Shown here one piece after another: positions 9,436 through 18,358 of a stretch of 64,000 nt of DNA (the stretch's first letter is position 1; each line of letters starts with the position of its first letter). A program made the position numbers and the translations under genes. Under the pieces are notes generated by a model, which worked only from the letters and a program-made list of their open reading frames with translations, was not told the DNA's origin and did no database searches. Origin of the DNA: Fibrobacter sp. (lineage in GTDB: Bacteria > Fibrobacterota > Fibrobacteria > Fibrobacterales > Fibrobacteraceae); the NCBI RefSeq assembly GCF_017551775.1, contig NZ_JAFZKX010000019.1:1-64000 (forward strand). The letters run 5' to 3'.

Positions 9436-9781
9436 TGCTAAACCCGCCTTTCTGGGAAAATTCCATTATCAAATGAGCTGTAGACTCAATCACTTTCTTA
9501 TAGCGATCGATTTCCTCATCTGAAAAACCGAATATATCTTCCCATGTATAGGAGGGTAAATAGCATGTTGCCCGATGGAAGCCGTCCTTTGCATCGGGCT
9601 TTTCGATATACACCTTGACACGACCGTCCTTGCCCATTTCAGAATGGACAATTTCCGCGTTATCATCAAGTGTCATAAAGGGGTACATCATATTGCTAAA
9701 AGGCAATATAATATTTTCTTGTACTGTTTGGCTAGTATTCTTCGGTTGCTCCCTGCGGGCCTGGTTTATCATTTGTTTCAT
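9419..9781 (-). CDS. Hypothetical protein paired with DUF4160
   Basis: The product has 120 residues, no signal peptide and no membrane segment. The C-terminal half (YLPSYTWEDIFGFSDEEIDRY) is acidic and probably helical. It sits in the position usually held by a DUF2442 protein, upstream of and overlapping the DUF4160 gene, but I do not see the DUF2442 signature. The in-frame Met at residue 5 is an alternative start. A small-molecule or antitoxin-like regulatory role is speculative. Confidence 0.55.
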   Translation of the reverse strand: MKQMINQARREQPKNTSQTVQENIILPFSNMMYPFMTLDDNAEIVHSEMGKDGRVKVYIEKPDAKDGFHRATCYLPSYTWEDIFGFSDEEIDRYKKVIESTAHLIMEFSQKGGFSNAANL

Positions 9782-9811
9782 GCCCTATATATTTGCAAGA
9801 ACCGTGCCAAA

Positions 9812-9846
9812 GAAAAAGTGCCGTTTCCAAACGAAAAACGGCACTT
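9812..9846 (-). terminator. Hairpin with minus-strand T run
   Basis: An 11-bp stem (AAGTGCCGTTT, 9816-9826, with its complement at 9836-9846) is followed on the minus strand by TTTTTCTTT. A closely similar hairpin stands at 57487-57508. It lies upstream of the minus-strand gene pair, so it may insulate them from read-through. Confidence 0.5.
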
Positions 9847-9887
9847 CAAAAAATATCATCCGGTGATTAATCGCTTAAATCACTGAT

Positions 9888-10100
9888 TTATTGAGTTTGA
9901 GCAGGGCGTTCCCCGGCTCGCCAACCCGATTGTCATGCCGGACCCAGTTCCGGCATCACCGTTTCACATCACCTCGCCGGGTCGGGCTCTGCTCGCCTAC
10001 GGCTCATCGAGCCTCGCTGCGCGAGTCTCGCCGCACCGCGCGACGATCCCTAACGCATTTCTTTCAAAACAAACTATATTGTAAGAAAAAGGACATTTAA
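9888..10100. repeat. Intergenic region with a dispersed palindrome
   Basis: This GC-rich stretch between AT-rich genes holds a perfect 8-bp palindrome, ATGCCGGA/TCCGGCAT (9935-9956, 6-base loop). After it comes a CTCG-rich segment (about 9980-10050) with many short self-complementary pieces. Similar ATGCCGGA palindromes are common dispersed repeats in many bacteria. No gene is visible. The KAP gene ribosome site (AAAGGAC) is at the right end. Confidence 0.5.
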
Positions 10101-10101
10101 T

Positions 10102-11571
10102 ATGCAACAGGATAGACTTGGACGCGGACCATTCATTGAATTATTAAGCAATATCATCACTCAGAAAACAGACGCTCACGAAGGCTTTTCTTTCGCCATA
10201 GACGGCAAATGGGGCTGTGGGAAATCCTGGATTTTAAAGGAACTTGAGCAGAAACTAGAATCACAGAACTATTTAGTGATTCATTACAATTGCTGGGAAA
10301 ACGAATACTACGAAGAACCTCTCGCCGCATTATTATCTGTCATTATTGAAAAATTGAGACAATTACAGAGTTCACTAACTGATAGAAATCAAAAAGATCG
10401 ACTAAAAATTGCATTAACTTTTTTTGCAGAAGTCATTTCGACCATCCTGACGAATAAATTTGGTATAGGTTTTGACAACATCCTAGAATCTGGGAAAAAA
10501 GCGATTAAAAAAGATTCAGATTCTAGCATATCTACCACTTTTGATAACAATCAAAGTTTAAAAGAAGCTTTAAACAATGTTCGTGAACATCTTCTACAAT
10601 TAAAAAACGTTTTATCAGAGAATGAAACTACGTATGCCAATATTATTATTGTAGTTGACGAACTTGACCGTTGCCTACCTGAATATGCAATAAAAGTCAT
10701 GCAGCGACTGCATCATATATGTTTTGACACCGTATCGGATAAATACACCTTTATTCAGTTAGCAGCAATTAATAAAAGTGAATTACTCGGTTCCATTGCA
10801 AAAACCTTTGGGCGCGAATTCAACCTAATTCAAAAATATACAAGTCCAGACCAATACAAGCCCGGGAAAATTGTTTTTGACAATTTTGAGGAAACTCAAA
10901 TTCAGTTTGGAAATTATTATTTCAAGAAATTCTTCCAAATGATCATCCCTGTTTCTAACGGAGAACAAATAGACAATCCCTTGTCACTTCTTGAAGGTTT
11001 TGATGAAAAATTTGATCAAAGTGACACCAATGGAAGAGAATATGTCGAAAGTTTTTTTACAGAGGTTCTTTCGTTCTTCCCCATGAGAACGAAATTAGAG
11101 TTAATACATCTGGTAAAGACCGCTCATGAGATAACAGCCTTAGATAGTTCTCTAGATAAGCACCTAAAATACAACACGTTGTGCATAGAGTTAATAGACT
11201 GTCTTTGCAAATCGATTTTAAAGAAAGGACTACCTCTAATAAAACACCACGGAAATCAAGATCAATCGCATAAATTGTATTTGCAAATTCCTGATTTATC
11301 CCATATTGAAGGAATTACCAATACATTTGCATTTGAACAATCTTTCGCTAAATGGAGTACATCCAACTGCGATGAAAGACTATATAGATCTGCAAGAAAT
11401 ACAAATTTCACAAAAGTTTATGAATTCGAATTATTGATGCCAGAATCGTATATAAAGCCATTTTACCACGCACAACGTGGATTAGAAACAAAAATTATCG
11501 GCAAAAATGTTCTTGAATCCGAAGTTACTTTCATCAAAGCTTTCCGAAAAACGCTTGATGCCCTAGTATAA
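10102..11571 (+). CDS. KAP-family P-loop NTPase
   Basis: The product has 489 residues. Walker A is GKWGCGKS at residues 35-42 and Walker B is IIIVVDELDRC with the key Asp near residue 186. This spacing and the DELDRC form are characteristic of KAP NTPases. The CWENEYYEEPL motif after Walker A is also typical. Many KAP proteins have membrane helices inserted in the NTPase domain; none is evident here, so it is probably cytoplasmic. The gene is AT-rich and convergent with hsdR (21-base gap). KAP proteins are frequent in phage-defence islands, and the neighbours support that role, which remains an inference. Confidence 0.88.
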   Translation: MQQDRLGRGPFIELLSNIITQKTDAHEGFSFAIDGKWGCGKSWILKELEQKLESQNYLVIHYNCWENEYYEEPLAALLSVIIEKLRQLQSSLTDRNQKDRLKIALTFFAEVISTILTNKFGIGFDNILESGKKAIKKDSDSSISTTFDNNQSLKEALNNVREHLLQLKNVLSENETTYANIIIVVDELDRCLPEYAIKVMQRLHHICFDTVSDKYTFIQLAAINKSELLGSIAKTFGREFNLIQKYTSPDQYKPGKIVFDNFEETQIQFGNYYFKKFFQMIIPVSNGEQIDNPLSLLEGFDEKFDQSDTNGREYVESFFTEVLSFFPMRTKLELIHLVKTAHEITALDSSLDKHLKYNTLCIELIDCLCKSILKKGLPLIKHHGNQDQSHKLYLQIPDLSHIEGITNTFAFEQSFAKWSTSNCDERLYRSARNTNFTKVYEFELLMPESYIKPFYHAQRGLETKIIGKNVLESEVTFIKAFRKTLDALV

Positions 11572-11592
11572 ACCGCAATAGGCTTATACTAT

Positions 11593-14500
11593 TTACTTGT
11601 TCTCCTCGAAGTTTTCAACTTGTTCCATGACTTTGCTGAAAACTTCGGGGCTGTATTGTGGCGGGTAGCCGTTTTTCACTAGGCAAATCTTGATGTCAAG
11701 CTTTAACTGATTGCGGACATTCTGATTGTTAAGCCAGTCGGCAAACGATGACTTGGTATCAATGATTTCTTTTACCTTCTTTGCCAAAGCCTTGCATTTT
11801 TCATTTATAACAACGCCATCAATTTCCTTGTCTTCGCCATATTCAAAATTGTATTGGTCACGAAGGGCAAGCAAAATATCATAGAAAGCTTTTTCTTCAA
11901 AGGTAAGCCCAATCTTGCGGAAACTTTCGCGATTCTCATTCATCTGGCGTAAAATTTCAAGAGCCTGCGCAGTGGCGTTCTTGATAATTTCATCAGATGC
12001 ATGTTCCTGCGTTTCGCCAGCTTCTTCGGCAGAAAGAGTTTTGCGCCGTTCGTGATATTCAGCGATAGTCCGTTCAAGCATTTCCTGGAACGACTGTGCC
12101 GCAATTTGGTTTATTTTTCCAAATTCCTTGATTTGCTTGCGAAGCATTTTCACCAAAAGTTCAAGCTTTGTCGCAGGCATCTTGACATCGGACAGTTTCT
12201 CATAGAATTCAGGACCGAAGATATTCTCTTCTTCGCCATTATCAAGAATGCTTTCCACCTTGTTGTACTTAAGCGCCTCTTCCACCATTTTGGCGACATT
12301 TCGGTTCATGGTATCAGTGTCAATATCACTCGTTCCACTCATTTTACGAACAAAGCCTGCAATAGCCATAAAGCATTGAGCCAGCGCAGATTCTTCTTCG
12401 CTCAAGTTTCCTGACGGAGAGCAGACATCAAACGCCATGCGCATACGCTTTACCACCTGCAAGAAATAATTCTTGAAAGAAACCTTTTGCGGCTTGTGCG
12501 CCCCATTTTGGCTTTCAGAATTGAGTTCCTGCGTAGAGGTAAATACATATTCCGCCGCTTTTGCTAACAACATGTACCGTTTTGCAGGGTCACAATTCGG
12601 ATCTAAGAACGGTGAAACGTCGTAATCGACAAACAATCTCTTCAAGATTTCAAGTTCTTCCCTGAAAACAACCGTCGCCTGCTCCACATCGTCAACTGTC
12701 GGGGCAACAGAGGAATCACCGCCATAGATTTTCATCGCTTCACGCATATTGTCGCGAATGCCGATATAATCCACAATCAACCCGAAGTCTTTCCCCGGAT
12801 TCTTACGGTTCACGCGACTTATGGTCTGGATAAGCATATGCTTTTTCAGCGGCTTGTCATTGTACATGTATGTAAGGCAGGGAACATCAAACCCTGTAAT
12901 CCACATATCCACAACAATAACAATATGGAAATTCGACTTTTCCTCTTTAAAAGCGGCATCCATATCTTCGGAACGGGAATCGTTCTTGACACCCCCAAGA
13001 TAATCATACATTTCTTTGGGGTCGTTGCTCCCGACACTAGAAACCATTGCCATAAACGGCATAGGCTTCAATTTTTTCAGTTCTTCTTCCGTCGCCACGA
13101 CGCCATCAGGCGTTTTCTTTTCCACAAACCATTCCGGATACTTCGCCTTGAATTGAGTCAGCAAAGCATAGGCAATCGGGCGAGAAGAACAAACCACCAT
13201 CGCTTTCTGAACCCTTTCGGGGTCCCCAGCACAACTAGATACATAATGGTCGTGAATATCAACGGCAAGGCGTTCCAAACGGGCGGGATCACCAAGAATC
13301 ACTTCCATGGAACTCATCGCCTTTTTGCTTGCCTGAATATCTTCGGCTGTAGCGCCATCTTCGGCGCATTTTTTGTAGTAATCTTCGATTTCCTTGGCTT
13401 TCGCCTCATCTAGCAGGACCTTTGCTATTCGCGGATGATACTTAATAGGAACCGTCAACCCATCTGCAACAGCTTGGTCCATCGTGTAGCGGTCAATTTC
13501 ATCACCAAAGGTCTGATATGTTTCTGCAATCGGCGTACCGGTAAAGCCAACGAAAGTTGCATGCGGGAACGCTTCGCGCAAAACCTTTGCATAAGGCTTC
13601 GAAAGCATAGCCCTCATGTTTTCGTCAACATCTTTGCTGAACTGAATTTTCTTGGAATGTTCCAGTTGCGTGCGGTGTGCCTCATCCGAAAAACAGATGA
13701 TATTTGCGCGGTCATTAATCAAACCGATTTTATCATCTTCGCGGTCACAAAATTTCTGGATAGTGCAGATGTAAAAACCACCGCTTTCACGTGCACCCAA
13801 TTCTTCACGCAGCATTGCTCGGTTCTTAACCACCTCAACAGCACCGAGATTCAAGAATTCTGTACTCTTGGTAAAGAGTTTTGCACCCTGTTTTTGCAAT
13901 TCTTCGCGATCTACAATCATTACGATTGTCGGAGAGCCGATTTCCGGGATATCGGAACAACGGAGAGCCAATTGACGCGCCAAAAACGCCATCGTATAGG
14001 TTTTGCCGCATCCTGTAGCACCGAAATAGGTGCCGCCCCTGCCACTTTTTTCAACGACAGACTTGACGATGCTCTGTTTTAGCAAGCGCGAAGCAAAGAA
14101 CTGCGGATAACGGCAAACGATTTCTTTTTCATCGTGGTCGTATTCGCTATCTTGGAAATAGATGTAATCGCGGAAGATTTCAAGGAAACGGACTGGGCTA
14201 TAAACGCCTTTTATCATCGCTTCGGTTTCGGCAAAGGGCATTGTTGAAACTTTGTCGCCATCGTTTACGCGTCGCCAAGCGTAAAAGTGTTCGTATGGTG
14301 TACGGACGGTCCCAAGGCGTGTCTTTACGCCGTCAGAAATACATGCCAACGGGCAATAATGCAGAAGGTGCGGGATGTCGCGCCAGTAGCGGATATTGAT
14401 TTGTTTCCATGCGTCATCGATTGTCGCGTTTGCATCGGCAGGATTTTTGAGTTCAATAACGCAAAGGGGCATTCCATTTACATAGAGTAATACATCGGGG

Positions 14501-14925
14501 CGACGATTTTCCTTTTTGCCATTATTGACGTATTCAATCGTAAGTTGGTTGACCACCCGGAAGATATTGTTTTCAGGGTGTTCAAAATCAATTAGCGGAA
14601 TAGCTCTTGGTTCACCATTTTGCGGGGTAAACTGAACGCCATCAATGAGCCAACCATAAAATTTATGAAGCGTTGCAAAATCACTTTCGGCACCCACAAG
14701 GCGAATCGTATCGAATAGTTTTTCGACATCCTCACTGGACAAGTCAGGATTTGTCGTTTTCAAGTATTCCTTGACATCATCGGTATGGAGAACTTCCTTG
14801 ATTTCTTTTCTGGCAAGTTTATTCCCTGGCAAATACAGCCAGCCTTCCGTTTCAAGGAAAGCGATAAAAGCGTATTCATAGTCGGACTCGCAGAAATGCC
14901 CATTGAAGTTAATCAATTTTGCCAT
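11593..14925 (-). CDS. hsdR: Type I restriction endonuclease, HsdR (motor and nuclease) subunit
   Basis: The product has 1110 residues, normal for HsdR. The N-terminal nuclease domain has the PD-(D/E)xK residues in RRPDVLLYVNG and CVIELKNP (about residues 140-165). The superfamily 2 helicase motor follows: Walker A GATGCGKT (about residue 305), the DEAH box in CFSDEAHR, VGFTGTPI, and motif VI in QTISRVNR. The C-terminal region is helical and binds the methylase core. HsdR translocates DNA and cleaves unmodified DNA in complex with HsdM and HsdS. It is the last gene of the operon, starting 2 bases after hsdS. All motifs look intact. Confidence 0.97.
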   Translation of the reverse strand: MAKLINFNGHFCESDYEYAFIAFLETEGWLYLPGNKLARKEIKEVLHTDDVKEYLKTTNPDLSSEDVEKLFDTIRLVGAESDFATLHKFYGWLIDGVQFTPQNGEPRAIPLIDFEHPENNIFRVVNQLTIEYVNNGKKENRRPDVLLYVNGMPLCVIELKNPADANATIDDAWKQINIRYWRDIPHLLHYCPLACISDGVKTRLGTVRTPYEHFYAWRRVNDGDKVSTMPFAETEAMIKGVYSPVRFLEIFRDYIYFQDSEYDHDEKEIVCRYPQFFASRLLKQSIVKSVVEKSGRGGTYFGATGCGKTYTMAFLARQLALRCSDIPEIGSPTIVMIVDREELQKQGAKLFTKSTEFLNLGAVEVVKNRAMLREELGARESGGFYICTIQKFCDREDDKIGLINDRANIICFSDEAHRTQLEHSKKIQFSKDVDENMRAMLSKPYAKVLREAFPHATFVGFTGTPIAETYQTFGDEIDRYTMDQAVADGLTVPIKYHPRIAKVLLDEAKAKEIEDYYKKCAEDGATAEDIQASKKAMSSMEVILGDPARLERLAVDIHDHYVSSCAGDPERVQKAMVVCSSRPIAYALLTQFKAKYPEWFVEKKTPDGVVATEEELKKLKPMPFMAMVSSVGSNDPKEMYDYLGGVKNDSRSEDMDAAFKEEKSNFHIVIVVDMWITGFDVPCLTYMYNDKPLKKHMLIQTISRVNRKNPGKDFGLIVDYIGIRDNMREAMKIYGGDSSVAPTVDDVEQATVVFREELEILKRLFVDYDVSPFLDPNCDPAKRYMLLAKAAEYVFTSTQELNSESQNGAHKPQKVSFKNYFLQVVKRMRMAFDVCSPSGNLSEEESALAQCFMAIAGFVRKMSGTSDIDTDTMNRNVAKMVEEALKYNKVESILDNGEEENIFGPEFYEKLSDVKMPATKLELLVKMLRKQIKEFGKINQIAAQSFQEMLERTIAEYHERRKTLSAEEAGETQEHASDEIIKNATAQALEILRQMNENRESFRKIGLTFEEKAFYDILLALRDQYNFEYGEDKEIDGVVINEKCKALAKKVKEIIDTKSSFADWLNNQNVRNQLKLDIKICLVKNGYPPQYSPEVFSKVMEQVENFEENK

Positions 14926-14927
14926 GA

Positions 14928-16046
14928 CTATTCCTCCAGCGAACCTTTGATAAGGATTGGGCAGATATCCTTTATCTGTTGTTTTAACTGTTCGTTAATG
15001 CGTTTGCGTTCGTTATAGACTTTGTAAATGTTGGCGATTGATTTTTGAACATTGATATCTGGAATGGGAATTTTAACAGAACACATTTCCGACCAATCAA
15101 ATGTTTCACGAGCACTACCCCATGAATTAAAACGAGCGTAACGATCAAATTCATTTCGAGTAAAAAACATCATTAGATATTGCGGATTAAGCAAATCCAC
15201 ATCTTTAATTCTAAAAACGGTGTAAATAGACGAGACTAAACAACTTTCATTTGAATCATTAAAACCCAAAGCTACTTTATCACCTCGACGAGAAGTGTCT
15301 GCAACATAAACAAATTCATTTTGTTTTACTACTTTATAATTTTTCAAGCTAACACCTAGCATATCAGCTTTAGTATCTATAAAACTTTTTTCGGTTGATA
15401 TTCCTCGTAAATTTTCAATATTCAGTTTTTCATCATCATTCCGCAAATCACTAGGTTCAAGATATTTTCCAATTTCCTGTTTGTCACATTCTTTTTTCAA
15501 TTTATCTAAAAAGGCATCGCAGGTAAGTTTTAAATCATCAAGACCTTGTTCGTAGGATTTCTGGTTGGCAACCATCGACTCATAGATGTCTACATACTTT
15601 TGCTGTACTGTTATATCAGGAAGCGTGATGGATATATCACACATGTCTTTTATACTAAATTCAGGCCTTTGACTTCCAAAATTTCTAAACGTGACTTCTC
15701 TGCAAAATTCTTTACGACGAAAATAAATGAACAAATATGTCGGATCAATAAGTTTTTTTCCTTTTTCATTCAGATAAAATATTTGATATAAGTGAGATAC
15801 TATGCACAATCCACTAGTACGATACGCTATGGAACCTAATTCTAATCGCGTTGGATTATAAACAAAAGCTCCATTTTTCACAATTTTATAAGGCTTTAAA
15901 TCGACCTCAATTGGATTGCCCTTTGGTGATGCAAACACGCCCTGAGTATTTACACCTTCTATCAAATCCATTCCGTATTTCTGATCTCTGTTATTTATCG
16001 TCGATCGTTCAATCAATTCACCTAGCTTATACTTCTTCAGAGCCAT
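14928..16046 (-). CDS. hsdS: Type I restriction-modification specificity subunit HsdS
   Basis: The product has 372 residues with two target-recognition domains of about 170 residues, each followed by a conserved helix (KSYEQGLDDLKLTCDAFLDKL and NERKRINEQLKQQI regions). Each domain ends in an ITLPDITVQQKYVDIY or IPIPDINVQKSIANIY motif typical of HsdS. It determines the bipartite DNA site of the enzyme. It lies 12 bases after hsdM and 2 bases before hsdR. The gene is the most AT-rich of the three, as expected for a fast-exchanging specificity gene. The recognised sequence cannot be predicted from these data. Confidence 0.95.
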   Translation of the reverse strand: MALKKYKLGELIERSTINNRDQKYGMDLIEGVNTQGVFASPKGNPIEVDLKPYKIVKNGAFVYNPTRLELGSIAYRTSGLCIVSHLYQIFYLNEKGKKLIDPTYLFIYFRRKEFCREVTFRNFGSQRPEFSIKDMCDISITLPDITVQQKYVDIYESMVANQKSYEQGLDDLKLTCDAFLDKLKKECDKQEIGKYLEPSDLRNDDEKLNIENLRGISTEKSFIDTKADMLGVSLKNYKVVKQNEFVYVADTSRRGDKVALGFNDSNESCLVSSIYTVFRIKDVDLLNPQYLMMFFTRNEFDRYARFNSWGSARETFDWSEMCSVKIPIPDINVQKSIANIYKVYNERKRINEQLKQQIKDICPILIKGSLEE

Positions 16047-16058
16047 AACCCATCCCCA

Positions 16059-17675
16059 CTATTCAATGCCAAAACCAATGTTCTTAAACGCCTTTACTAG
16101 CATTTCCTGGCTCTGTTTTTCCGTAGCGAGCAAGGTTTTCATCTCACCTTGAATCCGCTTCATTTCTTTCTTGTAGTCAATATCCAAGTCGTGGTCTATA
16201 AATTCGATATACTTGCTTGGCGTAAGCGCCCAGCCTTTTTCTTCAATTTCCTTAATCCCTACACTACGATAAAGTTCCGGTACAGCATAGTTCGCGTCAT
16301 CGGTTCCTTCATTTTGCCAGGTATGGTAAATACTCGCTGCTTTTTCAATTTGTTCTGTAACAAGGATTACCTTCTTCTTGTTTTCGTTCTTGACTGGATT
16401 TTCTGTCCATTGCCGCAAATCCATAAAGAGAATTTCGTGTTTACGGTTACGGAGTTTTCGACCTTTATATTTTCCACCATTCTTGTTCTGGTTCAAGATC
16501 CAAAGCGTCACACTGATATCCGTGGTAATGAATAATTCTCGCGGCAGAACAACAATCGCTTCAACTTTATCATTCTGAATGAGTTTTTTTCGGATTTCCA
16601 CCGTATCTTCGTCATTCAAGGCGCCGTTTGCAAGCAAGAACCCCGCCACACCATCAGACGGCTTCAAGTGCGATAGCATATGCAAAATCCAGGCATAGTT
16701 GGCGTTGCTCTCCGGCGGCGTATCATAATCCGCCCAACGAGCATCATCTTTCAAGTTGTCATTATACCAACCTTTAAGGTTAAACGGCGGATTCGCCATG
16801 ATATAATCAAAATAAACACCCCTATGCAAATCATTTATAAAAGTAGAGTCATTCGTGTCACCCAGATGGTGGCTCAAACCGCGCAAAGCAAGGTTCATCT
16901 TTGCAAGGCGGTAAGTAGCAGCATCCTTTTCTTGACCATAGATATTGATACGGTTGATATCCCCCTGCTTGGACTTGACCAGTTCCGCACTCTGGATAAA
17001 CATGCCGCCCGAACCGCAGCACGGGTCGTAAAGTGTACCGTCGTAAGGTTCAATCATCGATGCAATCAGTTGAACAACATCGTGCGGCGTGTAGAATTCG
17101 CCTTCTTCCTTGGTGGCGTTCACCGCAAATTCTTTCAGGAAATATTCATAGACACGACCGATGAGGTCTTTTTCTTCGCCAAAGGTCTTATGGCTAATCT
17201 TGTTCACCTCGTCCACTAGTTTCTTAATGTCGTTAGCCGCAAGGTTGCGAGTCAAGAACGTTCCTTCAACAAAGCAGCCTTTTAGGTCTTTTGAGTCGGT
17301 CGCAATGCTATGCAGGGCAGCATCAAGCGCAGAGTTCAGTTTTGGAGCCGGAGTATTGATGATATTCGACCAACGAGCTTCGGGGGGCAGATTGTAAGTT
17401 CCATCGGCAAAAGAAACATCTTCAAAGAAGGCTGTTCTGATATTTTCATCATCGGGATCAAGTCCCTGTTCAAGTAAAGCCCCGCGCAATTTTGCAACAC
17501 CATCATCGTATTTTTCACCAATGAAGCGCAAGAATACAAGCGTAAGCATCATGTCGCGCTTTTCGAAAAACGAACCTGAATTGCGGGCTGCCCGCAGAAT
17601 GTCTCGACAATTAAAAAGGATATTGTCGATGTTAAGAGCCTTCTCGGTCGCCTTCTTCGCAGCCTTCTTTGCCAT
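16059..17675 (-). CDS. hsdM: Type I restriction-modification DNA methyltransferase HsdM
   Basis: The product has 538 residues. The N-terminal helical HsdM domain (about residues 10-170) is followed by the N6-adenine methylase domain with SAM motif DPCCGSGGMF (about residue 215) and catalytic NPPF (about residue 293). The C-terminal region includes a coiled segment. It methylates adenines in the HsdS-defined site. It is the first gene of the hsdM-hsdS-hsdR operon. A GGAG ribosome site lies 10 bases before the ATG, and a perfect palindrome sits 22 bases upstream (17698-17713). Confidence 0.97.
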   Translation of the reverse strand: MAKKAAKKATEKALNIDNILFNCRDILRAARNSGSFFEKRDMMLTLVFLRFIGEKYDDGVAKLRGALLEQGLDPDDENIRTAFFEDVSFADGTYNLPPEARWSNIINTPAPKLNSALDAALHSIATDSKDLKGCFVEGTFLTRNLAANDIKKLVDEVNKISHKTFGEEKDLIGRVYEYFLKEFAVNATKEEGEFYTPHDVVQLIASMIEPYDGTLYDPCCGSGGMFIQSAELVKSKQGDINRINIYGQEKDAATYRLAKMNLALRGLSHHLGDTNDSTFINDLHRGVYFDYIMANPPFNLKGWYNDNLKDDARWADYDTPPESNANYAWILHMLSHLKPSDGVAGFLLANGALNDEDTVEIRKKLIQNDKVEAIVVLPRELFITTDISVTLWILNQNKNGGKYKGRKLRNRKHEILFMDLRQWTENPVKNENKKKVILVTEQIEKAASIYHTWQNEGTDDANYAVPELYRSVGIKEIEEKGWALTPSKYIEFIDHDLDIDYKKEMKRIQGEMKTLLATEKQSQEMLVKAFKNIGFGIE

Positions 17676-17697
17676 ATCAGATGCACTCCATGTTGAA

Positions 17698-17713
17698 AGT
17701 GAACGAGTTCACT
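17698..17713. promoter_or_regulatory. Perfect 16-bp palindrome upstream of hsdM
   Basis: The sequence is AGTGAAC-GA-GTTCACT, two 7-bp perfect arms around a 2-base centre. It lies 22 bases upstream of the hsdM start. It could be a dimeric repressor or activator operator, or a leader hairpin. No controller gene is visible in the island. Confidence 0.45.
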
Positions 17714-17763
17714 CTCGCAGGAGCCATGCGCCGGGCCTGGTTTCAGGAGCCGTTCAGCGGGCA

Positions 17764-17995
17764 TAAGAAAAGGCGGGGAGCATTGCTACTCCTCGCCCGA
17801 AAGCGCGACATTTTCAAAAAAGAATACAACGACCCGCGATGGCGCTCCACGCGCCACCATCCCGAGCGGATACAGTACGCCCAGGACACAATACACCCGT
17901 GGCCTTCACGGGCGGTTGCGAGTAATTGTCTTATTCTCGTTGCAGAAAGTGTCGAAGTTTCAGATAGAGGAACAAGAGCAAAACTCAGCGAGTCC
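17764..17995 (-). ncRNA. Putative structured small RNA B (minus strand)
   Basis: Reading on the minus strand, this element opens with a 58-base block (17928-17986) that is almost identical to a block in element A. It ends in a clear intrinsic terminator, a 9-bp GC stem (17772-17780 with 17789-17797) followed by TTTTC. The shared block folds into a stem of about 9 or 10 bp (TCTTATTCTC with GAGGAACAAGA) with an inner GAAA/TTTC stem. The encoded frame is broken between the two copies, so a protein is unlikely. No Rfam family is recognised. Boundaries are approximate. Confidence 0.4.
17928..17986 (-). repeat. 58-base direct repeat, copy B
   Basis: This block differs from copy A (18215-18271) by two substitutions and two single-base insertions. 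One substitution (T for C in the outer stem) is matched by A for G on the other arm, so base pairing is kept. Confidence 0.8.
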
Positions 17996-18027
17996 ACTCC
18001 TGTTCGGCATCTACCCAGCTTTTTTAG

Positions 18028-18280
18028 GAAATAAAAAAGGCGTGGAGTTGAATGCGTCTACCTATCTGAGGCCTTCGACTGCCCGCAACGAATAAACGCA
18101 AACAACTCACGCCCCAAAAGGCCGCTTGCAACTAGGCCAATTGCCAAATAAAAACAATAAACCATGCAGCAAAACGATGCGGCAGGCCTAAGCCCGTCGC
18201 AGACGTGAGCGTCCGTCTTATCCTCGTTGCAGAAATTGTCGAAGTTTCAGATAGAGGACAAGAGAAAACTCTATTTTAAC
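18028..18280 (-). ncRNA. Putative structured small RNA A (minus strand)
   Basis: This element lies 287 bases upstream of element B on the minus strand. It begins with the same 58-base stem-loop block (18215-18271). It ends in a terminator-like stem, GGCGTGAGTTG (18103-18113) with CAACTCCACGCC (18039-18050), enclosing a 52-base loop and followed by six T residues. An AT-rich stretch upstream (18275-18310) could hold the promoter, just after the terminator of the nuclease gene. Two tandem copies ending in separate terminators suggest duplicated small RNAs. Expression is not shown by sequence alone. Confidence 0.4.
18215..18271 (-). repeat. 58-base direct repeat, copy A
   Basis: This is the counterpart of 17928-17986 and folds into the same two-tier stem-loop. 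Only these two copies were seen in the window. Confidence 0.8.
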
Positions 18281-18301
18281 CATAATATAGATTATTCCGC
18301 T

Positions 18302-18333
18302 GACAAAAAATAACCCCAGAACAAGTCTGGGGC
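18302..18333 (-). terminator. Intrinsic terminator of the Rpn nuclease gene
   Basis: A CCCCAGA/TCTGGGG stem with a 5-base loop is followed on the minus strand by TTATTTTTTG. It lies 26 bases after the stop codon of the gene at 18359. Confidence 0.8.
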
Positions 18334-18358
18334 AAAAAAGAGGAATATTCGGACCTCC

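Noticed and set aside
17669-18034. 121-residue plus-strand and 84-residue minus-strand frames upstream of hsdM
   Set aside because: Translations are low-quality, and the minus-strand frame is broken by indels between the two repeat copies, so structured RNA is the better reading.
17928-18271. 58-base direct repeat as a CRISPR array
   Set aside because: Only two copies exist, 287 bases apart, with no regular spacers and no cas genes.
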